Source: Nocardioides sp. Root190
Lineage (GTDB): Bacteria > Actinomycetota > Actinomycetes > Propionibacteriales > Nocardioidaceae
Direction of reading: 5' to 3'
Assembly (NCBI RefSeq): GCF_001428565.1
Contig: NZ_LMIA01000008.1
Location: 574,844 to 638,843, forward strand
DNA: 64,000 nucleotides
Position numbers and translations under genes: made by a program
The notes under the pieces: generated by a model
The model's input: only the letters and a program-made list of their open reading frames with translations
What the model was told of the DNA's origin: nothing
The model's database searches: none
Shown here: positions 35,133 through 44,291 of the stretch, piece after piece
Position numbering within the stretch: the stretch's first letter is position 1
How the letters are laid out: each line of letters starts with the position of its first letter

Positions 35133-37061
35133 TTATTTCTCCATCCGCGCCAGGCGGTCCAGGGACCGCCGGGCGAGGGCGACGAAGTCGGCGTCGGCGA
35201 TGCGGGCTCGCGGAGCGGCGACGTAGACGAGCAACGAGACCGAGGTGCCGCGGCGGACGACGGCGACGTCGTACTCCACGGTGCGGTCGCCCGGGAGCGC
35301 CGTGACGAGGTGCCAGGCGGACAGTGCCGACTTCGCGTCGCCGCCGGAGACGAGCTCGTCGACCTCGGTGCCGGCGCTCGCGTCGAGGTCCGGGCAGTCG
35401 GCCATCTGGTCACGGAAGCGACGCACGAAGGCGCGGGCCGTGCCGGTGGGCAGCGATCCGACGGTCTGGGTCAGGCCCACCTCGGGCGGCAGCTTCGCGG
35501 CGCTGAGCACGAAGGTGCGGAACTGGTTGGCCTGGATCGCCTGACCGCCGAACTTGCCGAACAGGCGGGCGGTGTCACAGCCGACGGCGCCCGAGTCGAT
35601 CCGGCTCTCGGTCAGCTTCGTGGCGGGGGTGCCGACCCACGGACCCTGGTCCTTGCTCAGCGGCGGCAGGTCCAGCTCGGAGAGCATCCACGGCACCTTC
35701 CCGACCGGGTACGACGCCCGGTCGGCCACCTTCGGCCGGGCTGGCGCACAGCCACCGCCATCGGCCAGGACGCACAGCCGGGCGACGGACGCGGCGAGGA
35801 GCCGTGCGACACCGGCCCGGTCGGCGCGGGTCACCGCGGTGCGGCTGGCCAGCGACAGCGTGGTCGTGAACTGTCCGGTGCGGGCGACGCCGATCACGTG
35901 CAGCGTGCGGTCGGCGCGGGAGCGCAGCACCACGAGGTTGGCCTCGTCACCGACCCCGGGCACGGTGGCCGTGCTGACCAGCTGGATGCGCGGGACGGCG
36001 GACGGGTCGTCGGCGGGGGCCGGGCAGCTCGTGAACCAGGTCAGTGTGCGCCGGAAGGTGCGGATGGCGCGCTGCTCGGTCGCGGAGGCCTCGGCGAACT
36101 GGGTCGTGGCGCGGGCGCTCGTGCCGGAGCCCGCCCGGAACACCCGGACCCAGGCAGCGGTGCCGCTGGGGTCGGCGTACCGGTCGGGCTGGCAGGGGAG
36201 CACGCGGCCGTTGCCGGAGGAGTTGTCGGAGGTGCCGATCTGGGCCCAGGCGCGGCCGCCGAGGGTGTCGGTCAGGCCCTCCAGCGAGATCAGCGCGGTG
36301 TCGGGGAGCGTGTTGACGGCCGGGCCGGACGAGGCGGGCGCCGAGGCGGCGGGCACTCCCTCGCGGTCGAGGGTGGGGCGGGCTCCCGAGGCGTCCATGG
36401 CGACCGCGCCCGCGGCCACCAGGGCGACGACGGCGGTCGCGGACCCGAGGACGGTGTGGGCCCGCCGTCGGGCGCTGCCTGCCCGACGGATGATGGTGAC
36501 CCGGGGCCAGGTGACGGCGCGGGTGATCTCGGCGAGCGAGTTGAGGGAAAGCGGGATCGCCGAGGTGGGGATCTCCAGCTGCATCGCGAACTGGGCGGCG
36601 CCGAGCTGGAGCTCGCGCTCGGCCGCTTCGAGGGGCAGCCCGATCTCGTGGGCCATCTCGGCCATGGTGACCGCGGCGAGCTGGGTGAGCAGCAGCGCCC
36701 TGCGCTGGTTCACCGTCAGCGCGGCCAGGGCATCGAGGATGGACCTGCTCTGCGCGTCGAGGTCCTTCCTGCGGTGCCAGGGGCGGGCGTTGCTGCGGCG
36801 CAGGGCCTTGCGCCAGGCCTGCGGCCGCACCGACATCTCCGGGTCGTCGAGCCGGGCCGTCTTGCGCCAGTGGTGCCACGACACGACGTACGCCTCGCGC
36901 ACGGCGCTGCGCGCGACGGCCAGGTCGCCCGTGAGCGCGAAGGTCTGCAGCAGCAGTCGGTCGCGGGCGTCCTTGTAGAACTCGTCGAAGCTCGCAGTGA
37001 GGTCGCTGGTGCTGACGTACCCCTGATCCGGGGGAGGGGTGCGGGAGCCGGACTCGATCAT
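35133..37061 (-). CDS. ECF sigma factor fused to a transmembrane and extracellular sensor region
   Basis: A 642-residue fusion. Residues ~20-170 are a SigE-family sigma factor (LTASFDEFYKDARDRLLLQT, region 2; LTVNQRRALLLTQLAAVTMA, region 4). Basic RRAGSARRRAHT then leads to one transmembrane helix (~203-225) and ~415 extracytoplasmic residues in two Cys-containing domains resembling those of the neighbouring sensor (LPCQPDRY, TWFTSCPAP, GAVGCDTARL). Sigma factor and receptor are therefore one membrane-tethered polypeptide with no separate anti-sigma gene. The region-4 HTH is divergent (EIGLPLEAAERELQLGAAQF), so DNA binding may be weak. A TACGGT box ends 9 nt before the ATG, and there is no Shine-Dalgarno site; GTG at 37016 is an alternative. 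It is divergent from perM. Confidence 0.82.
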   Translation of the reverse strand: MIESGSRTPPPDQGYVSTSDLTASFDEFYKDARDRLLLQTFALTGDLAVARSAVREAYVVSWHHWRKTARLDDPEMSVRPQAWRKALRRSNARPWHRRKDLDAQSRSILDALAALTVNQRRALLLTQLAAVTMAEMAHEIGLPLEAAERELQLGAAQFAMQLEIPTSAIPLSLNSLAEITRAVTWPRVTIIRRAGSARRRAHTVLGSATAVVALVAAGAVAMDASGARPTLDREGVPAASAPASSGPAVNTLPDTALISLEGLTDTLGGRAWAQIGTSDNSSGNGRVLPCQPDRYADPSGTAAWVRVFRAGSGTSARATTQFAEASATEQRAIRTFRRTLTWFTSCPAPADDPSAVPRIQLVSTATVPGVGDEANLVVLRSRADRTLHVIGVARTGQFTTTLSLASRTAVTRADRAGVARLLAASVARLCVLADGGGCAPARPKVADRASYPVGKVPWMLSELDLPPLSKDQGPWVGTPATKLTESRIDSGAVGCDTARLFGKFGGQAIQANQFRTFVLSAAKLPPEVGLTQTVGSLPTGTARAFVRRFRDQMADCPDLDASAGTEVDELVSGGDAKSALSAWHLVTALPGDRTVEYDVAVVRRGTSVSLLVYVAAPRARIADADFVALARRSLDRLARMEK

Positions 37062-37210
37062 GACCGGAACACCGTACGACGAGCGGGGGACCCGGCTCCA
37101 ACCGCAACCCCCCCTTCGGCCACTCCTTCAGGTGATTCTCAGCCGCGAACCGGGTGGTCCCGGCGTGGCAGCCTCCTGGGGCCCGTCGACGGCGTGAAGA
37201 TGGTCGGACC

Positions 37211-38548
37211 ATGACGTCCCTGCAGTCCTCGACCCGTCGCACCGCCGGCCAGAGTGCCAGCGCTGGTCGCCGCGGCGCCCAGCGCAGCGACGCCGATCTG
37301 CGCCGGGACCTCGCGACGAGCCGCCCGCTGGTCCCGACCGCGACCATCGGCGGCGTGATCGCCGCCGGCGCACCCCTGCTGGTCTGTCTCGCGCTCGCGG
37401 TGGTCGGCTGGTTCCTCACCGACGCCGGTGGCGAGGGCACCCCCAGCGGGGCCCTGCGCGTCGGCGCCCACGGCTGGCTCGTGGCCCACGGCTCGACCGT
37501 CGCCGTCGAGGGCATCCGGATCACCGCGATCCCGCTCGGTCTCACCCTGATCTGCGCCTGGGCGACCTGGCGCGTGGGTCACCGGGTGGGCGAGTCCGTG
37601 TCGGGCCACGGCCCGGACGCCGACCGGATCGCCGACGGCGAGCGCGACTGGACCGTCCCGCTGGCCGCCACCCTCTTCGCCGTCGGGTACGCCGTCGTCG
37701 GCGTGCTGGCCTCCTCCCTCGCCGCGACCGCCGCCTCCTCGCCGGCTCCCGCCCGGGTGGTCCTGTGGTCCCTGCTGATCGGCGGGCTCGTCGGTGGCGC
37801 GGGCATCGCCTTCGGCTCGGGTCGTGCGGCGATCTGGCTCCCGGTGATCCCCGCGGTCGTGCGCGACGTGGCGCTGGTGACCCGCCGCATCCTCGGCCTG
37901 TGGTTCGTGATCAGCCTCGTGGCCCTGGCGATCGCCTTCGTCCTGGACTTCTCCACCGCCGCCAACGTCGTGTCCCAGCTGCACGCCGACGGCGGCGCGG
38001 TCACCCTGCTGATCGTCCTCACGGCGATCGTGCTGCCCAACGCGATGCTGTTCTCCAGCTCCTACCTGGTCGGCCCCGGCTTCACCGTCGGCACCGGGAC
38101 GACGGTCTCCACCGGAGCGGTGGTCCTCGGCCCGCTCCCGATGTTCCCGCTGCTGGCGGCACTCCCCGACCAGGGGCCGACCCCGGGCTGGACGGGCTGG
38201 CTGATGGTGCTGCCGGTCCTCGTCGCGATCGTCGTCGCCGGGCGGGTCCAGCGCGACCGCCCCGTCCTCGCCTGGGACCAGGCCGCGATCCGGGGCTGCG
38301 CGGGCGGCATCCTCGCCGGCGTCGTGCTGGCCCTGCTGACCGCCTTCGCCGGCGGTGCTGTCGGCCCCGGTCGGATGGCCGAGGTCGGTCCCTTCACCTT
38401 CGAGGTCCTGCTGCACGCGATCGCTTCCTTCGGGATCGGCGGCGTGGTCGGTGCTCTCGTCGTGTGCTGGTGGCAGCGTGACGGCGACGGCTGGGTGCGC
38501 ACCCGGCTCGCCGGATCGGCCCGTCTGCTGCGCCGGCGTCAGCGCTGA
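37211..38548 (+). CDS. perM: Cell division protein PerM (DUF6350)
   Basis: A 445-residue polytopic membrane protein with about ten helices after a 45-residue hydrophilic N-terminus (QRSDADLRRDLATSRPL). Its hydrophobic pattern, GLTLICAWATWRVGHRVGES block and place between sucCD and purN match PerM (Rv0955), which stabilises the divisome protein FtsB in M. tuberculosis. ATG at 37211 is chosen; a longer frame from 37154 lies in Arg/Pro-rich sequence within the divergent promoter. The stop lies in the first unit of a short tandem repeat (38544-38573). Confidence 0.85.
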   Translation: MTSLQSSTRRTAGQSASAGRRGAQRSDADLRRDLATSRPLVPTATIGGVIAAGAPLLVCLALAVVGWFLTDAGGEGTPSGALRVGAHGWLVAHGSTVAVEGIRITAIPLGLTLICAWATWRVGHRVGESVSGHGPDADRIADGERDWTVPLAATLFAVGYAVVGVLASSLAATAASSPAPARVVLWSLLIGGLVGGAGIAFGSGRAAIWLPVIPAVVRDVALVTRRILGLWFVISLVALAIAFVLDFSTAANVVSQLHADGGAVTLLIVLTAIVLPNAMLFSSSYLVGPGFTVGTGTTVSTGAVVLGPLPMFPLLAALPDQGPTPGWTGWLMVLPVLVAIVVAGRVQRDRPVLAWDQAAIRGCAGGILAGVVLALLTAFAGGAVGPGRMAEVGPFTFEVLLHAIASFGIGGVVGALVVCWWQRDGDGWVRTRLAGSARLLRRRQR

Positions 38549-38573
38549 ACCAGGGCTGAACCAGCGCTGAACC
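38544..38573. repeat. 11-bp tandem repeat at the perM stop
   Basis: GCTGAACCAGG, GCTGAACCAGC and GCTGAACC follow each other. The perM TGA lies in the first unit and further copies of the TGA follow. Confidence 0.75.
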
Positions 38574-38666
38574 TCTGGGACCACCGTCGTCGGTGCCCGA
38601 GCCGGCGCCGAGCACGGCTTCTGGTGGACCTTCTGCACTTCTCCCGTGCAGGGCCGTGGTCACACC

Positions 38667-38672
38667 TATGAT
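38667..38672 (+). promoter_or_regulatory. -10 box of the SARP/AAA regulator gene
   Basis: TATGAT, one base from consensus, ends 6 nt before the GTG at 38679. No ribosome-binding site precedes that GTG, so a leaderless mRNA is inferred. Confidence 0.55.
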
Positions 38673-38678
38673 CGGCGC

Positions 38679-41600
38679 GTGCTGCACCTCGACGTCCTCG
38701 GCCCGGTCCGGGTGCGGCGGGGCGGCGTCGAGCTCGATCTCGGCACACCGCGCCAGCGCGCGATCGTGTCCGCGCTCGCGTTGGAGGGCGGTCGGAGCCT
38801 CGCCGTCGCTGCACTGGTCGAGCGGGTCTGGGGGAACGACGCGCCGGATTCGGTCGTCGCCACCCTGCAGAGCTACATCGGGCAGCTGCGACGCGCCCTG
38901 GAGCCCGATCGAGCGCCGCGCGCCGAGGCCGCCGTGCTGGTCACCGAGCACGGCGGCTACGCCCTCCGGATCGACGCGGAGGCACGCGATGACGTCCGGC
39001 TGCAGCAGGCAGTCCTGCAGGCCCGGGACCTGTTGTCCGTCGTACCGGACCAGCTGCGACCGCAGCTTCCGCAGGGCGCCTCGCCGAAGATCGCAGAGGC
39101 GGTCTCGTTGCTCGACGAGGCGCTGGCCACCTGGCGCGGACGTCCCTATGCCGAGCTGGACGACGATCCGGACGTCCTCGCCGAGCGCGCGCGGTGCGAG
39201 GACCTCCGGCTCGGCGCCCAGGAGCTGCTGATCGTCGCGCGCCTCGCTCTCGGGCAGCACGTCGACGTCCTGCCGAGCATCGACCAGATGACCCAGGCGC
39301 ACCCCCTGCACGAACGCTGGTGGACGCTGCGTGCCCTCGCGCTGGCGCGCAGCGGTCGGCAGGCGGATGCGTTGGCCACCCTGCAGGAGCTCCGCTCCGT
39401 GCTCGACGACGAGCTCGGCGTCGAACCGAGCCCGCCGGTCCGGGAGCTCCACACCGCGATCCTGCGCCAGGACCCCACGGTGGCGTGGCAGGACCGTGCC
39501 GGTGCGCCGTCCAGCGCCCCGAGCCACGGACGGACCCTCGAGGTCGTGCCGCCGCGCTCCGCCGACCCGGTCGCGCCGCCCTGGCCGCTGGCCGGCCGGG
39601 TGCCGGAGAGGAATCTCCTGACCGCGTGGCTCGAGCGCAGCTCACAGCACGGTCCCCAGGCAGGTTGGCTCGCGGGCGAGGCCGGGATCGGCAAGACCAG
39701 GCTGACCCAGGAGCTCGCTCTCGCAGCCCACAGGAGTGGCGTGGTCGTGGCCCGCGGCACCTGCGGCCAGGCCGGGGCGCCCAGTCTCTGGCCGTGGCGC
39801 CAGGTGCTGGACTCGATCGCCGCGCAGTCCGGGACCGAGCCAGACCTCGAACGACTCTTCGCCGATGATCCCGAGGACTTCGCGGTGCGGACCGGCCTCA
39901 CCGCGCACCTGCGCGACGCGGCTCGCGATCGCCCGGTCCTCGTGCTCCTCGAGGACGTCCACGATGCCGATGTGGCCACCCTCCAGATGCTCGCCCACGT
40001 GGTCGACGCGATGGCGGACTCGATGGACGGAACCTCCCTGGCCGTGCTCGCCACCCGCCGCGCGGGGGCGGGAAACGAGGAGCTGCTCCAACCGGTCAGC
40101 ACAGCGATCGCACGCCACGGAGGTCTGCGGATCGACCTCGACGGCCTGGCGCCCGCGGACGCACGCGAGCTCGTCGATCTGGCCGTCGGCGGTGACCTCG
40201 ATCGACGTACCGTCGCCGACCTGACGACTCGGTCCGGCGGAAATCCCTACTTCCTCGTCGAGCTCGCACGCTCCGGCGGCCGGCTCAACGGCTCACTCGT
40301 CGAGGTCGTCGCTGCCCGTCTCTCCGGCCTTCCCCCGGCCACCCGGGAGGCGCTCACCGCAGCAGCAGTCCTGGGCGACGACGTCGCCCACCACCTCCTC
40401 GCCCTCACCCTCGACCTCGGGTCCCACGAGCTGGAGGAGCGGCTCGTCGCCGCCGCGGCCGCCGGGACCATCCAGTCCCACGAGTCGCGGGTGCCCCGAC
40501 TCTCCTTCGCGCACGGAGTGGTCCGGGAGGTCCTGCTGGGCTCCCTGGGCCCGGCGGAGCGGTCGCGGTGGCACGCCCGGGCGGCCGTCACGCTCGACGA
40601 CCACGCAGACCTGCGCCGGATCGAGCAGCGCTCCGCGCTCGCCCTGCACTGGGAGGCCGCGGGGGTGCAGCACGCCGGCGCCGGATGGCGCTCGCTGTTG
40701 AGAGCCGCGGAGCTCGCGGGCCGCGACCGCGCTCACCGCGAGGCCGCCGACCTGCTGGCACGCGCCGCGGCGCTGCAGGAGCTGGACCCTGCGCACACGG
40801 ACCGGGAACGGTACGAGCTGCTGATGCTCCTGGTCGACGACCAGCGCTGGGCAGGTCAGTGGAGTGCGCTGGGGGACACCGTCGATCGTGCGGTCGCGTC
40901 CGCGGAACGTCTCGGCGACCCGGCGCTGACGGCTCGCGCTGCCATGGCGACGGTGGAGGGCGCGATCTGGCAGGTCCGGACCTACGGCGTGGTCCACTGG
41001 CCACTGGTCGCTGCCCTCGAGCGGGCGGTGGACCAGCTCGACAGCACCGACGCGCCGGTCGGTCTCCGGGCGCGGGCTCGGATCGCGCTCGCCATCGAGC
41101 TCTACTACGCCCAGGACACCCCTCGCGTCGACGAGCTGGTGATCAACGCCGTCGAGCTCGCCCGCAACGACGGAGATCCGCGTCTGCTCTCGATCGTCCT
41201 GGCGGGAGGGTTCTCGGCCCGATGGCGCACCGACACGCTCGGGTGGCGTCGTACGGTCGCAGAGGAGACCGTTGCTGCAGCCGACGAGCTCGGCGACGCC
41301 CGGCACCAGTGCCTGGCCCGGACCCTCACCGTCGCGGTGGCGATCGAGTCCGGCGACCTGGCGGCCGTGCGCAGGCTGCTGCCACCCACCCTCGAGCTCG
41401 CCCGCCACCTGGGACTGGTGACGGCGCAGGCGGTCCTGCTCGCGGCGGCCGCTCCGCTGCACTCCATGACCGGCGACGACGCCGCCGCCCAGCAGACACT
41501 GGAGGAGGCCACCGAGGTGGCCCAGCACAGCCGGCTGCCCAACTTCGACCGCGCGATGGCGGGTACGGCGGCCCTGGCTGCCCTCTGGTCAGGGGACCTG

Positions 41601-42053
41601 GCCGCGCTCGCCGCCCAGTCGGCCGCGTTCGACGCCACCGGGGACGAAGGCGTCTCGATGCGTCACATCGGGCCGTGGATCCTGGTTCGGATCGGGATGG
41701 TCGACCTGGCGCGAACAGTCTTCGTGGACCCCGACGTGGACCTCTCCCGCCACGCCTACACGTTCCTCGCCAACGCCTGCCTGGCCTGCGAGCTCGGCCT
41801 CGGCCTCGACCTGCCCGACCTCGCGGCACGCGGCTACGCCGCGGCGGCGGCTCATGCAGGGCTGATGGCGTCGGGAGGCAGCGCCATGGCGCTCGGCCCG
41901 GTCGACGGCTTCCTCGCCCTGGGGGCCCTGGCCGCCGGGGACCGGGAGCAGGCCCGCAGGCATGCCGAGGACGCCATCGACCTCGCGCGCTCGTGGGGCC
42001 TGCCCCGCTACGTCACGTGGGTCGAGCAGACGCGCGCGGCACACGCCTTCTGA
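38679..42053 (+). CDS. SARP/AfsR-type regulator with AAA ATPase domain
   Basis: A 1124-residue regulator. Order: OmpR-type winged helix (~1-95: LHLDVLGPVRVRRGGVELDL, ALVERVWGNDAPDSVVATLQ), bacterial transcriptional-activator domain BTAD (~100-255: LALARSGRQADALATLQELR, DDELGVEPSPPVRELHTAIL), ATPase with Walker A GEAGIGKT (~332) and Walker B VLVLLEDVHDAD, then ~600 residues of helical repeats. GTG at 38679 is set by the start of the winged helix and the TATGAT box; an upstream in-frame ATG is not needed. It begins a lineage-specific stretch between perM and purN. Targets are not evident; the convergent hemerythrin/SRPBCC genes are possible ones. Confidence 0.88.
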   Translation: MLHLDVLGPVRVRRGGVELDLGTPRQRAIVSALALEGGRSLAVAALVERVWGNDAPDSVVATLQSYIGQLRRALEPDRAPRAEAAVLVTEHGGYALRIDAEARDDVRLQQAVLQARDLLSVVPDQLRPQLPQGASPKIAEAVSLLDEALATWRGRPYAELDDDPDVLAERARCEDLRLGAQELLIVARLALGQHVDVLPSIDQMTQAHPLHERWWTLRALALARSGRQADALATLQELRSVLDDELGVEPSPPVRELHTAILRQDPTVAWQDRAGAPSSAPSHGRTLEVVPPRSADPVAPPWPLAGRVPERNLLTAWLERSSQHGPQAGWLAGEAGIGKTRLTQELALAAHRSGVVVARGTCGQAGAPSLWPWRQVLDSIAAQSGTEPDLERLFADDPEDFAVRTGLTAHLRDAARDRPVLVLLEDVHDADVATLQMLAHVVDAMADSMDGTSLAVLATRRAGAGNEELLQPVSTAIARHGGLRIDLDGLAPADARELVDLAVGGDLDRRTVADLTTRSGGNPYFLVELARSGGRLNGSLVEVVAARLSGLPPATREALTAAAVLGDDVAHHLLALTLDLGSHELEERLVAAAAAGTIQSHESRVPRLSFAHGVVREVLLGSLGPAERSRWHARAAVTLDDHADLRRIEQRSALALHWEAAGVQHAGAGWRSLLRAAELAGRDRAHREAADLLARAAALQELDPAHTDRERYELLMLLVDDQRWAGQWSALGDTVDRAVASAERLGDPALTARAAMATVEGAIWQVRTYGVVHWPLVAALERAVDQLDSTDAPVGLRARARIALAIELYYAQDTPRVDELVINAVELARNDGDPRLLSIVLAGGFSARWRTDTLGWRRTVAEETVAAADELGDARHQCLARTLTVAVAIESGDLAAVRRLLPPTLELARHLGLVTAQAVLLAAAAPLHSMTGDDAAAQQTLEEATEVAQHSRLPNFDRAMAGTAALAALWSGDLAALAAQSAAFDATGDEGVSMRHIGPWILVRIGMVDLARTVFVDPDVDLSRHAYTFLANACLACELGLGLDLPDLAARGYAAAAAHAGLMASGGSAMALGPVDGFLALGALAAGDREQARRHAEDAIDLARSWGLPRYVTWVEQTRAAHAF

Positions 42054-42105
42054 CGCCGGTCCTGGTTCGGTCCCGGCCCGGCGCTGGCCCGGCGCTGCCA
42101 GCGGG

Positions 42106-42867
42106 TCACTGCACGTGGCGGAATGCTGCTGCCTGCTGCTGCAGGAACCGGCGCCTCGAGATCCGCAGGACGAACGCGAACACAGGACCAGCGGCCCGGA
42201 CCATCGCGGTCACGACCTCGTCCGGGACCTCGTGGACCATCCACGGGAGCTGGAAGCGGAGCTCGCCCAGGCTCGGTTTCCCGCGGAACTCCTTGCGCTC
42301 GAGCTCCTCCCACTCGGCGCCACCGACGTGACGCTGGACGAGTACGACGGCCTGCCGCTCCTCGTGGGACAGGTGGGCATCCAGCACCTCGGCCGCGCCG
42401 GTCAGGGCCGTCACGAGCCGGGTCCGCACGGCGGCGTCCGGGGCGGCGAGCATCGACTCGAGGAGGTCGCTGCACTCCTGGAGCAGCGGGTCGATCTGCT
42501 CGTGCTCGGCCTCCATCGCTGCCAGGACCTCCCTGCCAGCGGTGTCACCGGCGGCGTCGACGCGGTCGAGCAGCAGCGGCCACAGGACCCGGTCCTCGAC
42601 CGAGTGGTGTCCGTGGAGGTGGTGGGAGAAGTGGCCCCACCGCTCGTTGATCGCGCGCCAGGTCGTGCCGTCCTCCGGCGGCGTGTGGCCAGCGGCGGCG
42701 GTGAAGTCGCGCAGGTCGCGTCGGAAGGCGTGGTGCATGAGGTACATGCCGGACATGTCGCACGGTCCGGGCGGCGCGGCCGCCTGCCCGGGGAGGAGGA
42801 GGGCGGCCGTGGTGGGGGCCGCCGGCACGTTCTGGTGGTCGCGGTGGAGGTCTCGTGAAGTGGTCAT
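42106..42867 (-). CDS. Hemerythrin HHE-domain protein
   Basis: A 253-residue protein predicted to bind a non-haem di-iron centre and O2 or NO. The four-helix-bundle ligand motifs are MYLMHHAFRRDL (~40), HHLHGHHSVEDRVLWP (~77), AAMEAEHEQIDPLL (~108) and LDAHLSHEERQAV (~158). The C-terminal ~75 residues are extra to the domain, ending in basic RISRRRFLQQQ. ATG at 42867 begins where homologues start, but lacks a Shine-Dalgarno site. The in-frame ATG at 42960 overlaps the upstream stop (ATGA) and is an alternative that would add 31 Arg/Ser/Pro-rich residues. It forms an operon with the SRPBCC gene. Confidence 0.85.
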   Translation of the reverse strand: MTTSRDLHRDHQNVPAAPTTAALLLPGQAAAPPGPCDMSGMYLMHHAFRRDLRDFTAAAGHTPPEDGTTWRAINERWGHFSHHLHGHHSVEDRVLWPLLLDRVDAAGDTAGREVLAAMEAEHEQIDPLLQECSDLLESMLAAPDAAVRTRLVTALTGAAEVLDAHLSHEERQAVVLVQRHVGGAEWEELERKEFRGKPSLGELRFQLPWMVHEVPDEVVTAMVRAAGPVFAFVLRISRRRFLQQQAAAFRHVQ

Positions 42868-42956
42868 GCGAGGAGGATGGCGCCGGGCACTGGGAGACGA
42901 CTGGGAGCCCGGAGGGAGCAGCACCCGGGTGAGCGTCACCGCTGTGACGGCCGTCC

Positions 42957-43424
42957 TCATGCGATCCCCCCACGCACTCGCGCGGCCAGGACGGCGGGCA
43001 GGGAGCGCAGGTCGGCAGCGTCCGCGCGCCGGTAGGCCGGGATCATCAGGGGGGCGACCGGGCGCAGGAGCCGCCCGGGGGTCAGCTCGGTGGTCGTGCG
43101 GACCTCGCACCGCCCGGCGTCGAGCGGCACCACCTCACGTCGGCCGCGGACCTCGATCGTCGAGGTGCCGCCGGCGTACGACGCCCTGAGGTCCTCGGCG
43201 GTCTCGATGACCGTCGGGGTGACGAAGGGGAGCCCGGCGAAGCGGAGCTCCTCGACGAGGCGCTGGCCGACGCACGCCCGGCCCGTCGGCGTGCAGGCGA
43301 AGCGTCGGACGTGGGCCCGCCAGAGGTGGTCGTTGCCCCAGTCGAGCACGAAGTCGGCCACGCGCGATGCGGGATGGTCGAGGGTGACCGACGACGCCAG
43401 GGTCGTCGTTCTCATCGTGGTCAT
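42957..43424 (-). CDS. SRPBCC-family (START/polyketide cyclase-like) protein
   Basis: A 155-residue protein whose pattern of an N-terminal strand (TLASSVTLDHPASRVADFVL), WGNDHLWRAHV, RQLVEELRFAG-like VGQRLVEELRFAGLP and a C-terminal long helix fits the SRPBCC ligand-binding fold (polyketide cyclase/dehydrase-like). No catalytic residue can be named. ATG at 43424 has GAGGG upstream; extension to 43541 is low complexity. It directly precedes the hemerythrin gene and was probably transcribed with it. Confidence 0.78.
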   Translation of the reverse strand: MTTMRTTTLASSVTLDHPASRVADFVLDWGNDHLWRAHVRRFACTPTGRACVGQRLVEELRFAGLPFVTPTVIETAEDLRASYAGGTSTIEVRGRREVVPLDAGRCEVRTTTELTPGRLLRPVAPLMIPAYRRADAADLRSLPAVLAARVRGGIA

Positions 43425-43590
43425 CAGCGACCAGCCCTCTGGCCGCTGGCGTTCGAGGCGGCGAGGGCGGGCAGGCGGTCCGGTGTGCGCATGTGAGGAG
43501 CTTTCGTCTCGTCGGAAGTGGACCCTTCGACGATCTGTCACCGCGCTGGGAGACCGGTGGGACCCGGCTGGGGGAGCCGGCTGCGCGATC

Positions 43591-44097
43591 TCAGTCCCGT
43601 GAGCGCGGGATGGCCAACCACTCGGACCAGCTGAGGTCGACCCCGACGAAGCGGGGTTGCCTCAGCGGCCAGTCGGCGGCGATCCACGCGGGCACGAACG
43701 TGTCCAGGGCCTGCTCGACGGTGGTTCCGACGTACTCCTCGCGAATCCACCACGAGATGTCGGCATCGGCGCCGGGCTTGTCGGTCGGGTCGATGTAGCA
43801 ACAGCCGATCAGCTCGGTCTCCCCGGCGTCGAACAATGCGTAGTTGAAGGACTCGTGAGCCTGGATCTCGTCCCAGTGGTGCTGCAGGTCCTCACGATCC
43901 TGCGCGGCCGTCATGTGCGCGGGCGGCCAGCCCCAGGCCCCGCCGTAGATCGACCACAGCCGATCCCTGGACCCCATGACCGCGGCCAGGTCGAGCTCGG
44001 TGTCGTCAGGGTGGATCGGGCGCAGGTGGTGCCCGGTGGGCAGCTCGGCCCGGGTCGGGTGCTGCCAGTCGGCCGGCAGCCAGGTGGCCTCGCTCAT
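43591..44097 (-). CDS. GNAT-family N-acetyltransferase-like protein
   Basis: A 168-residue protein. LRPIHPDDTELDLAAVMGSR (~25-44), FNYALFDAGETELIGCCYID (~85-105) and ADISWWIREEYVGTTVEQAL (~114-133) follow the beta-strand and acetyl-CoA loop order of GNAT folds, although the usual R/Q-x-x-G-x-G/A pyrophosphate loop is degenerate. ATG at 44097 has GAGGAG 8 bases upstream. A 16-bp tandem repeat lies just upstream. Substrate unknown. Confidence 0.72.
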   Translation of the reverse strand: MSEATWLPADWQHPTRAELPTGHHLRPIHPDDTELDLAAVMGSRDRLWSIYGGAWGWPPAHMTAAQDREDLQHHWDEIQAHESFNYALFDAGETELIGCCYIDPTDKPGADADISWWIREEYVGTTVEQALDTFVPAWIAADWPLRQPRFVGVDLSWSEWLAIPRSRD

Positions 44098-44131
44098 GGC
44101 CCACTCCTCATCGGTTCGGTGTCGGGTCCTC

Positions 44132-44187
44132 GTCGGTGGCCAGTGTTCTTGGTGGCCAGTGTCGTCGGTGGTCAGTGTCGTCGGTGG
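44132..44187. repeat. 16-bp tandem repeat, 3.5 copies
   Basis: Units starting GTCGGTGGCCAGTGTT at 44132, 44148, 44164 and a partial one at 44180 differ by 1-3 bases. The array begins 35 bp upstream of the minus-strand acetyltransferase gene, within its leader or promoter. Confidence 0.8.
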
Positions 44188-44291
44188 GGCTGGGAGGACG
44201 GTGGACCTCGGGTCCCAGCGATCCCACAGTGCACTCCCAGCGGCGCGCCCCACGGTGATCCCTCCGAATCAGAACTCGTGGAGGTTCCCTG

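Noticed and set aside
37062..37210. A third copy of the TGCAACCG-N12-GGACGTAT promoter before the sigma fusion gene
   Set aside because: CAACCGCAACC occurs only on the opposite strand and no GGACGTAT is correctly spaced.
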